A stretch of DNA of 64,000 nucleotides from Beaufortia kweichowensis (GCA_019155185.1 CM032816.1:2085418-2149417); one strand, 5' to 3'. Shown: positions 12,895 to 26,257, counted from the first letter of the stretch. Translations and numbers: made by a program. Notes: generated by a model not told the origin, from the letters alone.

Positions 12895-14490
12895 GTATTA
12901 CGAACTTTCAAAAACATTTAACAAGACAAAAAACAATGTGTAATGTGATGCCCACGACTTTAGACAACCAAATCTCATGGTGAATGGGTCAATAAAGGAA
13001 AAAACTGGCCACTTAAAAACTGTCTGACAAAAAAGTGAAATCTGAAAAAACCTAACTGACAAATATTTCACTACCTCTTAAATCAAGGCATGTTGCTGGA
13101 TGTTATTATATCCCTATGTCCTCTTAAGCAAAATCCCACATGGGTGAACACATTACTGAGAAAGCAAAGTAAAACTGTTGACAGACCAAAAATAATTCAA
13201 AATACAAAATGAAATTTCCAATCCACAGTAAGAGTGGTACTGACAATAATGACATCACATTGTGCACGTCAGGTTAAGGAGCATGAGGTCATCACATCAT
13301 GGCAGCATGCTAGTGAAAATAAACATTTGCAACTAAAGATCATAAAAACAGTAGCTGGATAATATGAATAAGCTAAAGTAAACAGGCATCTGTATTATAG
13401 TGCACAACACATTCTATCTGATTCACCTGAGAGGCAGTGCTACTGTTCTCAATTATCTCAAATATGTAATACTTCGCAGAGAGCAAACTTCCCCCAATAG
13501 CTCAGTGTGAACGCTCTAAAACTGGATCTGAAACAACTTTAGCCATTTTTCAATTGCAACAAAGCAAGTATGAAAAACAGAGACCCAAATTTTCCATGAC
13601 AGCCATACAAGTAGTAGTAAAAGCTCAAGAATTCAAATATCAAAGTAATTGCAGCATAGATTCTCATAGTAACACACAAAGTAGCATTATTGTCTTTGTA
13701 AAGGTTAGACATTTACACATCAGCAAATGTCCACTACAAAGTGCTACATATATCAAAGTGTACCCAAATACATACATATACCTATCATTGGGGTCACTTT
13801 GCATAGGTGGGACCCTTTTCATGTCATTTTAGTCTAAATTGTGCTCTTCCATATTTCCCTCTAAATGTAGCATAAGGTTTTTCCCAGTTTTATAAAATGT
13901 CTCTTGGTGAAATTCTAGCAATATTGACACTTGCCTCAAAGCATCCTTAATAACAAGTTTGCATCAATTTTAAGATATTTAACATTTATGTACCAAACAA
14001 CTGGGAGAAAGAGAAAAGTACTTGTTTAGGAAACGATGCTAGTTAAACTGAGAATCTGAAATTTACATAGCAAAAAAAGGGATTGTAATAAGGGCTGAGG
14101 TTACAGTAGTCTTATGTTGCACTGCAAGTACACCGTAAGATACTATATATTAATAAACCCCCAATAGGTCAGTGATCTAAATAATTGTATACGTATACTG
14201 TATCTTACAGCCAACATACAGATTGAGCATGGGAGGATAAATATGAAAAAATTATTTTCAGACATCATAACATTTGAAACCACCAGGAAATATACTCTTC
14301 AATTTAAAAAATTGCATTGTTCCACTTTCATAGAAATAGAGCAGATTTACATCCAGGTTTCAAGCAGGCAAACCCCAGTGCTGGTGACAGATTTATAACA
14401 CATACATCATCTCCTCATTCTTATCCAAACGTGTAAGCCATAATGCATTTCCCAAACAAACCGTTCTTCTGAATCCATCTCCTTTGATCC

Positions 14491-17400
14491 CTACGCAGCA
14501 ACTTTGTTATCCTTCTGCAGAAAAGTCAAAGAGTCAAAGAAGTCAAAAAGTCATTATTTGTTAAATAAAATGCAACAGCAATTCACACCCAATAAGTGCC
14601 ACATGCATTGATTTACATCATTCATTACCCTGTACTCAAAATCTGCAAATTCTCTCCCTCCTTGACTTCCTCTGAATCCTCCTCTGAACCCGCTCCCGCC
14701 GACGTGAGATCCGTACGACCCCCGACCACCCCCTCGGCCTCGGCCCCCTCTGAATCCCATTCCTCCGCGACCTCTGAAGCCCCCGCGACCCCGCCGAAAC
14801 GGGATGCCAAACGTCTCGGAGTTCATCCGCCGCTCCTCCGCCCAGGTCTGTCTCCTGAGAAGCGAAATAAACAAGATGAGATATTACTACAATGTGATCA
14901 TTTAGGATGTTATTGTTTTCTTGGCTTTACTGGAGTACTCACCTGGGGAATCCTGATCCTCCAGACCTTTCGAAAGCCTTCCTGTTTTCAAACCAGTGAA
15001 CAAAAATAATGAATTTGCAGTATAATCACATCAAGACACACTTAATAGTAAGATACTGTTACCGTTACAGTTACTGGTGGCTGTCACATTATGCCACAAA
15101 AGTTGTCAATTGAAGTAAATGTGTACTGAACCCAGTTCACTGAACATGATCTGACCTTGTGTCATCACAGGAGATGTTGTCAAAGAAGGATTTGGTTTTG
15201 TCATAGTAGAGGTTTGTTCCGAGAGGAACTTCCTCATCTGCATTTCCTTCACTGTTCTGAGTGTCCACTTCTGAATCGCCTTTATCTTCTCCGTTCAACG
15301 CTTTATCACACTTCTCGTCTGCGCACACACACACACACATAGATATTTCCAGTCCTTGAGAACCCGGACACGCTGTTCTGACACACCACTTGGACACTTA
15401 CTACCACATTTTCTGCAATCTTCTCAGTAACAGTAAAAAACATACTTCGCATTTGTAGTTTTGGTGTTAATATTGGACATTTTACTATTCGTACCTTTCA
15501 GTTTGAGTTTAGTCTGGAACTCCTTGTCAAACTCATCTTTATTAAACTGAGCATTGGCGCTTTCAAAATCAAAGTCTTTCTCAAACTTCATGGGTCCTTC
15601 TCTCCTGACGGGGAAGCGTCCTCTACCACGGTGACCTCCGCCATGGCCTCGCCGAGCGGCGGGAGGACCAGACGCTGAAGAGAATGACAACAATAAATAT
15701 TATAGTCACAAATACATGATACTTAAGTAGATAACAAACAAATAGAAAAACAGAAAACAACATGAAGCATGATTGATGGCATAAAACAGTAATAATAGGA
15801 TTTCCTGTCTTATTAATAATTATACTAATGCACAGAAGATAATAAAAACTAAGAGATTGTGTAAACAAATAGATGTGCTGTATAATAAATCGGTCTATAT
15901 GCATTTAACCCACTCAGGTGTAGAGCTGATGAAAATATTACTAAAGTATTACTAAAGCATCACAGATGCTTCTTATGTAAGCACACAGTTCACATAAGCA
16001 TCATGGAGAATCTGATAGTTCACCCCAAAGTAAAAATTGTCATTATTTATTCACATTTTACGTTTTTTCAAATTCAACTTTAGCTGAGAACACATTATTG
16101 AGAAATATCAGGTCACTTTCTGATCACAACCTACTTTCCAACACCAACCTATTGTAGGACTTCGGATGATGTAGCTTCTAAAATAGTAAAAGTGCATCTT
16201 TGTCAACTTGACAGGCTCGGTCACTATTTACATTTTTATTATATAAAATTATTTTTTATTCAAATACTGTGCTCTGTATTAGCAAGTAAATAGTATTGAG
16301 AGAATGTGAATTCTGAGAAACACTCGGTTGTAATAAGTTATAAAATTGTAAAACTACAAAACATTTTAGGAAGCCTAATGCCACACTTTTCAGTAAGAGC
16401 ATGCTGTAATAAAGCAATAACTGTGTATTCTCAGGTCACATTTGAGCCAAAAATCTGAAAATAATCGATTTTTGCATGGCGGTATTATGAAAAAAATGAA
16501 AAAGTGATATAAATCGTTTCTCCTGTGCCTAGCTGAAAAATAATGAAGTCTTAAAAAATAAGTAAAAGAGATTTTTTTGGGTGAACAGTTTCTTTTGTTT
16601 GCGTGACAAACATAGATGGATGTGGCTCTTGCAGAAATCATGCGGTTTTAGCATTCAATAGCACAGCATAACTGCAGCCATGCGTTATAACCTGCGGGAC
16701 GTTTAGACACGTCTCTGTTTCCACCTCCGGGCTCACTGGACGCTGGGGCGCTTTGTTTCTGGCCATCAGTGCCTAAGAGAGTACAGCGCTTTAAGGCATT
16801 TGATTGTATTCTTGTTTTAATACTGGTATGTTTTCGTCAAGCGAGAAAGACAGTCCAGTGAGCGATCGAGACAGCATCATCAGTAAATCTGTTATTGCAG
16901 CATTATGTCCTTTAAAGCCTTTATCTTAAACGGAGCACTTCATTTTAATTACAACACATAGCTCAGACTAGCCTTCTGTAGACATTCTTTGTGTCCTCAG
17001 ATAATCAAACCATTGCACTGCTAACGCAATGCATAATCAAGCTGCAGGAGCATACAGGAGCTTAATTCTTACCCCTCCTCTCCTCCAAAAAGTCTGATTT
17101 CTGGGTGTTTGTGGAAGCGGGACGGGTCGACACGGGGCTCTTGCGGACCACAGGTGCGGGTGGAGCGGTGGTGGCTGCAGGGGCTGATGGGACGGCGGGA
17201 TCCACTGGAGGAGTCTTGCGCAGGGCGTCCACGGCTGGGCTTTTGTGACCTGCACGAGAGAAACAGTGAATGATTTTAGACACATAAGAATACCAGCGAT
17301 GCAGTCTGAGCATGCACATGGAAATGCAGACACCCTGAAGTAAGGAATTTAGTGCTTGTTAATAAACTCAAACATGATTAGGAACGACCTTGAAAACCTG

Positions 17401-20400
17401 TGAAAACATGCAGATATTCAACCAATGAGAGTGAATGTTCACTGTAGCTAAATACAGGTGTCACTCCACTTTTGAATCATTACAGCCCAATTCACTCTTC
17501 ACTAAAGTATGCAGAGAGTGCAAACTGTATTGTCATCAAAATTGCAGGTTACTTTATCGGAATCAATAGATAAAAGTCAAATTTCCCACAAAATCATACC
17601 AAAACGCTCAATTTCTAAATCGTTATTATAACCTCATTTTTGTAAATCAGGAAAGAATTGATATGTATCAATAACTGATTTTGATTTTTTTTTTACACTG
17701 CAATCTGTAACTTTCGACACAAATGTTCAGGTTACTTTACAAACTTATCTTTACGAATCTGCAAATGAAAGAGGCAAAATATTTATTTATATTAAAAAAA
17801 AAAATCAACATTTATAAATCAGAACAAAAAATGTCTGCAAACTGGAATGAAGCTTACTGAATCTGCTCTAAAGCTGAGATCATTCGCCAGCTTAATGAAA
17901 CAGTACTCGATGCTCTGGTTAATTAAAAAAATTAGAAAAAACTACAGTTTGACGCATACAGTACACATCACAACCTGTCACGAGATGCGTGTTAATGCAC
18001 ACAGAGATTCTATTGAACAAACCAAATCAAACAATACTGTGACAAATCCCAGGCCACAATTATCAGTGTTATTTTCTGGAGTCTCTGTATGAAAGCAGCT
18101 TATGAGGAGTTTGGACAAGCATTCTGCACACACACATACAGAACAATACCATCATCACTGAAAAACAACGTAAACATGGCCAGTTCGATAATTATAGTAG
18201 TACAAAAACTCACAGCCCTTCAGTTTTTCCTAAACATGCAGGTGACTCTAAGAGTGAGAGTGATGAGTCTCAACAAAGAAGTGATGCACACAGACCATCA
18301 AATATCAATGCCTAGGATCTTCACAATCAAAATATTAAGTGTTTTATTGTCAGATTAGCCCAAATTATCCCTTGTTTTGGTCTCAGGTGGGCATTTACCT
18401 TCCTTTCCGAATGCATACAGAGTCTCATTGGTGAAAGCAGAGGCAATATCAGCGCTCTGAGACAGAGCTGCCGTCATGCTCATGTCACTACCGAACAAGC
18501 CCAATGAACTTCCTATGAGGAGAGGAAGAGCAGCGCACACATCAGATGTGCCACATCATCTCCCATCAAAAGCCTGTCCTGTCTGGCACCACTGTGGATG
18601 TCATTCTATATGACACACCGGAAATTAATGTAGTTTAACACTTTTTTTAATCTAGAGTTTGGCCTATTTAATATATTAATACAGTAGGTACATAGTGAAA
18701 ACTGGCGAGTTCACCGATTCCAAATGATGAGCTGAGTGAAATGGACAATGGAACAGATTCATAAAAGAGAATAAAATTCAATTTTTAATCAATATTTTCA
18801 AGCTCACGTTACATCTCAGGAAATAAATTTGTCTTCACATATGACCAACCTCGACTACTTATGTATAATATGCAAATGCACAGCATTTGTGACCGAGAAA
18901 ACGGGACATACAATTGCACAACAAATTATTGCTTACCATTACCATATATCCTTCCATGGCACATCAGAAAAATCATGTCTGACTGGACACTTACCTACTC
19001 CAGCGATTCCAAACTGTGGTGAGAGCAATGGAGTGGGATTATACTGGCTGTAGGGGGCGACTGGTGGGTGGTTGAAGAGCCCATAAGAGGTTCCCGACTG
19101 GAAAGATGATGGAGGAGCAGTGGAAGATCCAATAGATGACTGCCAGAGCAGAAAAACACAGGTTTAATGGAACCAATAAATGCAAAAACAACAAACAAGG
19201 TTCGATTTAGTCTTCAATAAATACAGATTACTATTGTATAGTTGTATTATTGTGTACCTGAACAATGGCAGGGTCCTGAGGAAGAGAACATGTTGGTTTG
19301 GGGGGTTCACACACTGTCAGATCTTTGATGTCACTTCCCCTGAAAATAATGTACTCAAATGTCTCATCCCTGGGTGCGATGGGCCGGTCTGTAGGGCGGT
19401 CTTCAGTGCCAAAGGAGCGCACTATAACAAGTTTGGAAACATAAATACAACAACTTTTCTCTTAAACGCTTCTTACACACTTTGACCTGATGACCTCAAA
19501 TTATACCATATCATGGTTACAGGATACAGTACCAGTCAGAAGTTTGGTGACACTGTTTCCAAACACACAACTCACTGTTGTAAAGATCTGTTTCACATTT
19601 TGGAATAGAAGTAAACTCACCATAAAACACAAATTAACTAAAACACAATTGTAATTGTGGGAATCATGTTGTGACCAATAGCATTCAAAATAAATGATCA
19701 CTTTATATTATATATGATCATGTTTAAAAGTAGTCACCCTTTGTCTAAAACTGCAAAATCATACCTGGGAGGATTTTTTTAACCGCACTGAAGAAATTTC
19801 TATCTATCCTGGCTGCTTTTTATTCATCGTTTGCTCCAAGTAATTCATTTAAAAAATATTTGTAAAGAAATTAATGTAAGTACAATTATATTTTCTCTAA
19901 AAAGTTTTTTTAAACACTGAAATACAGATAAACATTTGCTGGTATTGTATATAGTTATATTTTTATGATTTTACATCAACATCTGTAGCATTTACGTTTT
20001 TTGACAGAGGGTTTAGTTAACCATTAAGTTAAACATGTGTTAAACATGATGACCATTTTAAATCAGTTTATTATTGTTGGGCGGTTTAAGTAGACAGAAC
20101 CTGGGAGATGGATAAAAACAGATGAAATATTTCACATTAAAATGTGCAAAGCTCTCTAATATGACTGTATCAACAAAACTTTCGTGAATCGCTGACAGGC
20201 GCGCACTTAAAATACACGCGCAAACGATGCTCAAACCTGCTGCAGGAGACTCGGTAGGTACCAAAACAAGTCAAAACCTTAACACTCCATAAAGTCATCA
20301 CTGTTTTAAGCACACATATGGTGTTTGTAACGTTTAAAGTGCATTTTCAGACCTTTGGCGAGCGCGACGGTTGAGTTCTCGGTGTCGATAGTGTAAAGAA

Positions 20401-20473
20401 TCCCCTCATATCTGATCTCCGCTTTACTGATCAGACTTATCTTACTGCCGATATACGGCGTACCTCCGCTCAT
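14491..20473 (-). CDS. lsm14a: LSM14A (RAP55) mRNP / P-body assembly protein, complete
   Basis: LSM14A is known as an RNA-binding translational repressor that partners DDX6 and 4E-T and nucleates P-bodies. Exons in transcript order: 20473-20353, 19421-19258, 19139-18995, 18512-18399, 17249-17073, 16772-16692, 15674-15495, 15318-15156, 14981-14943, 14854-14629, 14514-14491. They sum to 1434 nt, or 477 aa plus stop, with GT-AG junctions throughout. The N-terminal LSm domain covers residues 1-80 and starts [20 protein letters not shown]. The linker (95-265) is rich in Ser, Pro, Ala and Thr. The FDF box ([15 protein letters not shown]) begins near 297, the FFD box ([13 protein letters not shown]) at about 365-377 and the TFG box ([14 protein letters not shown]) at about 398-411. 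An RGG-rich tail follows, and the protein ends DNKVAA. Domain order and the ends match vertebrate LSM14A rather than LSM14B. The teleost a/b paralogue is not resolved. Confidence 0.97.
14943..14981 (-). other. lsm14a: 39-nt in-frame microexon of lsm14a
   Basis: The exon is flanked by cag on the upstream side and gtgagt on the downstream side, and is exactly 39 nt. It adds [13 protein letters not shown] between the FFD and TFG boxes (about residues 383-395). Leaving it out keeps the frame and joins DDTR directly to RQTWAEERR, which is how the human protein reads here (from memory, a short ERRPTWAEERR joint). It is therefore a candidate cassette exon. Confidence 0.75.
15321..15341. repeat. (CA)n run at an lsm14a acceptor
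   Basis: On the minus strand this (TG)n run lies only a few bases upstream of the acceptor of exon 8 (exon start 15318), where a polypyrimidine tract would normally be. Confidence 0.7.
19527..19960 (+). repeat. Inverted-repeat element related to 37361-37745
   Basis: The left end AGTACCAGTCAGAAGTTTGG matches the widespread fish terminal repeat of the CAGTACCAGTCAAAAGTTTGG type. The internal segment near 19805-19860 (GGCTGCTTTTTATTCA, then TCCAAGTAATTCATTT) is related to the reverse complement of 37505-37550. The right end is degraded. It sits in lsm14a intron 1 and is non-coding. Confidence 0.6.
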
Positions 20474-20660
20474 CCTCGCGATTAAACTCGACTTACACTC
20501 AGAGACTATAAGGAAAAATACGTTTGCTTCTCAGCGTAAACAAACCACTTCTACGGTATGTATCTAAAGCAATATGGCAGCCCGCATTTTCAGGCCTTTA
20601 GTCGGAAGTGATGTCATTTGCGTCGTCATTACAAACTACGCTTGGCGGAAATGCTTCTGT
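20474..20660 (-). promoter_or_regulatory. lsm14a 5' UTR and promoter region
   Basis: This stretch directly upstream of the lsm14a ATG is richer in CG dinucleotides than its surroundings (for example CATCCTCGCGATTAAACTCG and GCGTCGTCATT). No TATA box was seen at a convincing distance. Assigned by position and composition only. Confidence 0.45.
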
Positions 20661-21966
20661 GGCAAAGCAAAAGTCATATAGCAGCGTAATATTGAACATT
20701 CAGCACTTTATTAATATTTAATTATTAATATTAATGTCTGATTAATATTTTTCTTTATATAGCAAAATAAGTAGTGCATTAACAAATGTTTTTATTTTAT
20801 GAAAAATGCTACATTCACAAAATTAGCACAAAATCCCTTTTACTTATAAAAAACATTTTTGCATGTTCGAGTAAATTATTCAGGTTTACAGCGTTCATTT
20901 CGGATGTAATCATTATTAGCCTTTTTAACGAACTATGTTTGTTTTGTCTCCACAGGCCAATACGTTTTAACATTATGTGTGCTAAAAAATAACAAATTAA
21001 ATGATTGCATATTTGAGTATTTTGATTCTGAAAACTTAAATTAATTTAAAATAAAAATAAATAATAATTGAAGACATTATGATATTGTGGCCCCAAACCA
21101 ATAAGCTGCAGTTTGAGTATGAGGAACCTGTAAGGAAAACAGAAAACAACCCAACACACATCCCAGAATGTAACAACTTTAATGGAATTATGAGGCTGCT
21201 GATTTATTCAACTCAACTCCACCATTCATACAATACATCATGCAGCCCAACAAATGAAACATAGATGAATAAGTAATGAAGAGTGGGACATGCTCTTTTA
21301 AAAGTACGATATGCCACAAAAGATAATTCCAATTCAGCACTCCAATTTGACATGCAGATTAATGGTATTCTCTTCACTGAATTAATTCTTGATTAGCTTT
21401 GTAAGTATCTTGGTTGTTTAGGTCAGAAACACACTTTATGCAGGTATGCAAATTTAGATGTGAATGCTTGGTGAATATATTGCAAGTGCATCTTCTTGTT
21501 ATACACTCATAGCATGCACTCTTACGTTGCTATGGTGATAACAGACCTTGCTACCCAAGAGGGCAGTAGAGTTACTTTCATTTGTCTATGCAATTAAACT
21601 TATTAATTTTATTTAGGCCAATCGATTTTGTTCGGCTCAGCAACTACTGTCCCATGAAAGCAGTTGACCTGAATATGAAAATTGACCATAGAAGAAGTTT
21701 GCCCTACTTCCACTAGCATACACTAGCAACAGCACATACTAACATTTCGGAACATAATAACACATAAAATCAGCCTTTTATTCGGTGAAACATTTGTATT
21801 TATGAACCTGTGTAGAGCATGTTCTGGGAGTCGCTCAGTGCTCAGGCTAAAATTTTGTAATGTGACACAAGAGAACTCAAGCTCGAGCCATTTTTTTCTG
21901 AGCGAGCTTGATTTTACTTCCTAAACTAAAGGTTTTGACGTAGGAGTTTTATAACTCTTGTAACTC
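20661..21966. other. Gene-free interval upstream of lsm14a
   Basis: AT-rich sequence with no recognisable coding exon, RNA gene or clear terminal repeats on either strand. Open frames here are short and without similarity that I can name. Confidence 0.5.
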
Positions 21967-22353
21967 TTGCGACTTCTATCTTCTGGATGTAGACTTTCTA
22001 ATTGTAGCATAGGTAAGGAGGACTGTGCTTCTTTTACCTACACTGTGAGATCAAACCCATCTCACTTTAGTTTACTTGATTTAACATGTAACCAACCTCA
22101 TGATATAGGTGTTAAAATACTTTTTGATGTGCTATTGAGTGTGCAGTTGCTTTGTGCTGATTTGACGGACCCTCACTATAAAACACTAAGGTATATAAGA
22201 TGCTACCGTAGGGTAAGTAGTTCACATCTGTGTGCACTTACTGTCTCTCACATTGGGAAATTACAGCCACTTGATGTTCAATACTGGTATTTGCTTAAAA
22301 GTCGAAACCCATTAGATGTGAGAGTGCTGGACCTTATCTTAATAACCTTATAG
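21967..22353 (+). pseudogene. Decayed NLR-type leucine-rich-repeat fragment
   Basis: A single open stretch of 128 codons reads CRLSNCSIGKEDCASFTYTV, then RSNPSHFSLLDLTCNQPHD, then GVKILFDVLL, a DPHYKTLR segment and another weak CALTVS repeat. This is the fingerprint of the ribonuclease-inhibitor-type LRRs of the fish NLR (NACHT-LRR, NLRC3-like) expansion, whose usual form is CxxTEEGCAxLxSALRSNPSHLRELDLSYNxPGDSGVKLLS. About 1.5 to 2.5 degenerate repeats remain. There is no NACHT domain, splice context or B30.2 domain nearby. The repeat consensus is broken (SFTYTV for the ASALTSAL position, LCADLTDPHYK for the usual DPHCKLEKL joint). The following sequence (22354-22700) shows no further repeats. 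I read it as a dead fragment left by duplication or transposition; it is probably not expressed. Confidence 0.65.
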
Positions 22354-24225
22354 AAGCAGGAAAAACACAACTGTGTCCTGTGTTTGGCGATCAATCTGGT
22401 AATCTAGATAAATTACGATAACAGGCCTCCAATTTCTTTGTTTATGTAATTTATTTAAATAATTACTGAATGTTTAATTAATGGGATTATGATAATACTT
22501 TAAAGAGTTTGTTTTTTGTGTTCGGGTTAAGGCACTGAATAAATTTAATCTCACACAAAGGAGCTGCCAGACGATGAGTTATGTACACCCATCCAAGCAT
22601 TGAAGGCTAAGAGAGTTGAACCTGAATGGTAATGTGATAATTGACTCTGGTTTGAAGCGTCTCACAGTGGGATTATGTAATCTTTTATATCTTTTTAGAG
22701 GTAATATTGTTTCCTTAAAGGTATAGTAAATTACAAAAAGACATATTCCAAGTTTTTTAAAGCCATCCGAAAGCTTTGTGCGCTGAAGTTTTTTACTATG
22801 AATATGGTGCTTACTTACTTACTTACTTGAGCACATTCAAATATGGTGCAATTTAAATTGACATGCCAAAATTAAGTATCTAGTGTAAACACAAATCAAA
22901 TTTAACATATACTTAACATGTACATGTACATTTAAACTATATTGCTTAATAATTAACCATTCATCTTCTATGTATGTAGTACACAGACTATGTGACACCA
23001 TACAACAAAAAAAACCTTGATATAATGACATCTCTTGTAGTTAAACATATGGTGGTGTTATAGAACAGGAATCACCTATTATTAGAATCATCTAATCACA
23101 GCAGTCAGAGCTAAAATAAGTGGATCTCAATAATAATAATAATTTCTGACAACTCCTAACATCCTTTAAAACTGCCTTTCAGACAGGATTCGTTTATTGT
23201 ATAGCATGATATTGTTTTATAGAAAAGCCGTGGTGTTTTAGATATAATCCAGATATCATTCTGACCATTTGTGTTACAGTTCTATTTAAATAAATGTGTA
23301 CAGTTACAAAAGGTTTGTTTCCTCTCTACCTCACAGACTGTATCAAATCTTTAACTGTGATCTGTGATGATAAAAAGGGTTAATAACAAAGAGAATACCC
23401 AAGAAAAATGGATGAAATAAAAAATTCCAAATCAAATTGCTCAATGTGAACTGAAATGAATTTAACGCAATAAAATGTTGTAAATCTTACTGTTAACAGC
23501 AGAGGGCGATACAGTATTATTAGACGCCTTGAGTGGAAATAAATTATCTGTTTTTGCCAAAATATCATAATTGTGTCACAACTGATTTTGTTTTGCTCAG
23601 TAGTAATGGAAATGTTTTCTTATAATGTATATATATATGTATGATATAATTGCATTTATTGCAATCATGAATTTGTAATGTCATTGTACTGTTTTTTATA
23701 TTTAATTGGAACACATAACAACATTTATTGTCTTAATATTTGTAATTATAATAATGTAACATTTTGTAGTTTGTTGCCTCAAAGAAACACAGTACCATAA
23801 TAGAAAAAAATGAACAGTGGGAGTTAAAATGTTATTAAAACAAGATTTTCAAGCCCATTGAATTTCAACCAGGGACTCTCTAATACGAAAATGTTAGCTA
23901 GTAACTGTAACACTGTAACTGTAACACTTTTCCTTAATAACATTAAATAAACATTATATCATGGTTCACTATTGACCTAGTTTGTTATAGCCTCTGTGAA
24001 CGGTAACTTTGTTTAGTAATGATTTTACACTCTATAAAAGCGATTGAATCAACCAAAGATTATATAAGAATTCGTTTTTTTTAATTAATGCTATTAACAA
24101 ATCCCACCTTTAGAAGTGCATTTTGAAATATACAGTACCGAGCATAACAGTAATTTCAATTTAATTCAACCAAATCAATAAACTGGACACAAAAACAGTA
24201 TCACATCAAGTGTTTCATCTGAATG
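22354..24225. other. Gene-free AT-rich interval
   Basis: No coding exon or RNA gene recognised. It holds a short (ACTT)n run at 22810-22828 and otherwise unremarkable AT-rich sequence. Confidence 0.5.
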
Positions 24226-25832
24226 TTTATTTATAATATAAAAAGGGGCATCATTTCATAAATTGTTATTACAGTCATTACAGCACACTTCATATAATAT
24301 GCAAATAATCATTGATCTTGTCCATCATAACAAATGATATCCTAGTAATCATCCATTATTATTAGACAGATTATTAGACTTGTTGGGTCCGGGTCTCAAT
24401 TTAGATGTTTGTCAGAGAGATCTCAAGCAACATAAAAATTGTAAATGTTTAAGTTCTTGACTTAAAAAAAGTGCTACAGGTTACTCGAGTGCATTCGATG
24501 CCAGACTACACTGATATAACAGCACCTGCATGCATGATAACAGGCCTTTCACTGCACAAACATATCACTTTTAAGTGCTCAAAAAGGAGTAAATGTTGAA
24601 TACAACTATTTAATATCGTAAATTTGACATGGCACAAATAAATAATATATATTAAGGCAATTAAGGATATATAAACAGCCTATAAAACAACCTTTGCTTT
24701 TAAAACTACTGCACATGCTGCAGGCAAACATGATGCAGGTGATAGTAAAATGAACAAAGATAGTCAATATCTGTGTTTTTATATAACAACCTCTTACCTT
24801 TGAGGTGTGTATTGAGTTACAGTATATAGTTCAGGTAAACCAGCTTTATAAGAAAGACTACGAAGCAACACCTGCCAGTTATTTTACATATGAGGGTGTC
24901 ACACCTGAGCTAAAATGCACAATATCTGTTACTTGTAAACAAAAGTCATGCAGTATGAATTCTTTCTAAAACAAAGAAATTGACTAAACAGTTTTATTGT
25001 TTATAAGTCAGTGTGAAAGATTATTGTCAGAATTGTTTTTATCCATCATTCTTTCACTGGGATATTGACACTTCATTTTAGGGGTGGAAAAAGTTGTTAT
25101 ATTTTGATAAAAGTTATTGTAGACAATATTGTGCTTAATAAACCAGAATTGTGCAATAAAAAATTTTTAACATCACGTTGACTTTAATCATTATTTGTAC
25201 TTCTAGTTATATCAGCTGCACGTTTTTCATTCATAAATGTATAGAATCTGACATTGTAATGTTACTAGCACAAGGTCAAAATATAAAGTAGATAGATTTG
25301 ATTGAACGTTTTGCTAAAATATTCTACAAAAGTGATGTCATTTGTGTTTAATTTAAGCATAAATGAGAAAGACAGCAGTATTCACTCATCACATATGGAA
25401 ACACATTTCCATCCCATATGCGGTTAAAATTTGATGCTTGTTTTCTGCATGATTTATAAAGATAATCCAGTATGGATGTGAGCGTGTGTGGGTGTAAGTT
25501 GGAGGTTGACACACTGTCATGTTAAATAAATGAAGTCAGAGCTCTGAGGGCTGCTAGACTGAGTGTTCACTCCAGTATTTTCTGGCTGAAATATGAAAGC
25601 TTTCCAGCACAGGAACCTGATCTGAGCTCCTGACACTGTCTCAAGGGTCACGTTAAGTGATGTCAGTAGATTTTATTTGCGTTAAATACAGGTTGATCGA
25701 GGGACAGTAAGTGATGTTGGGTTCAGGACATTTGGTGTTATAACAACAGAATATGGGTTGAAGTTTAAAAAATATATTTATAGTTATTATACATATTTTT
25801 GTTTGGTCTCACACAAAATATCTTTTGATTTA

Positions 25833-26257
25833 ATTGGGTCATTCTACAAAAAACTATATATTTTCCTTGTACCATTTCCTCTTATTAAGTGTTTTCCATA
25901 AAAGTCATTTTTGTATTTTTTTATCGTAGTAATACCATTATGAGAACTAATTCTAATTTCCCAAAGATTATTTTGCCACAAATTATATCTTTTTGAAACT
26001 ATAAACATAATTATGAGAGACATGCATATTTTCATGCAAGAGACTTAAAATGTAAATAATTGTAAATATTAGTATTAAGATAATTCATACTTTTACAAGT
26101 TAGTTAAAAATGTTACAAACACTAATTAATTTAAACAGATTTGTATATTAATCATACATATCTTAATATAATTTCCTATGAAAAATGAGTACATGCCATG
26201 ATGTCTTGTCATTCGAAAGTAACTTCTTTTGCTACTGCAATTGTAGAATGACCCAAT
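25833..26257. repeat. MITE-like element with perfect 17-bp terminal inverted repeats
   Basis: ATTGGGTCATTCTACAA at the left end is repeated exactly in reverse complement at the right end (TTGTAGAATGACCCAAT). The 425-bp interior is AT-rich and non-coding. It lies in the probable 3' UTR or downstream flank of cpne8. Confidence 0.85.

Noticed and set aside
14596..15009. 137-codon plus-strand frame rich in Ser, Pro and Glu
   Set aside because: It is the antisense shadow of the RGG-rich exon 10 and the microexon of lsm14a.
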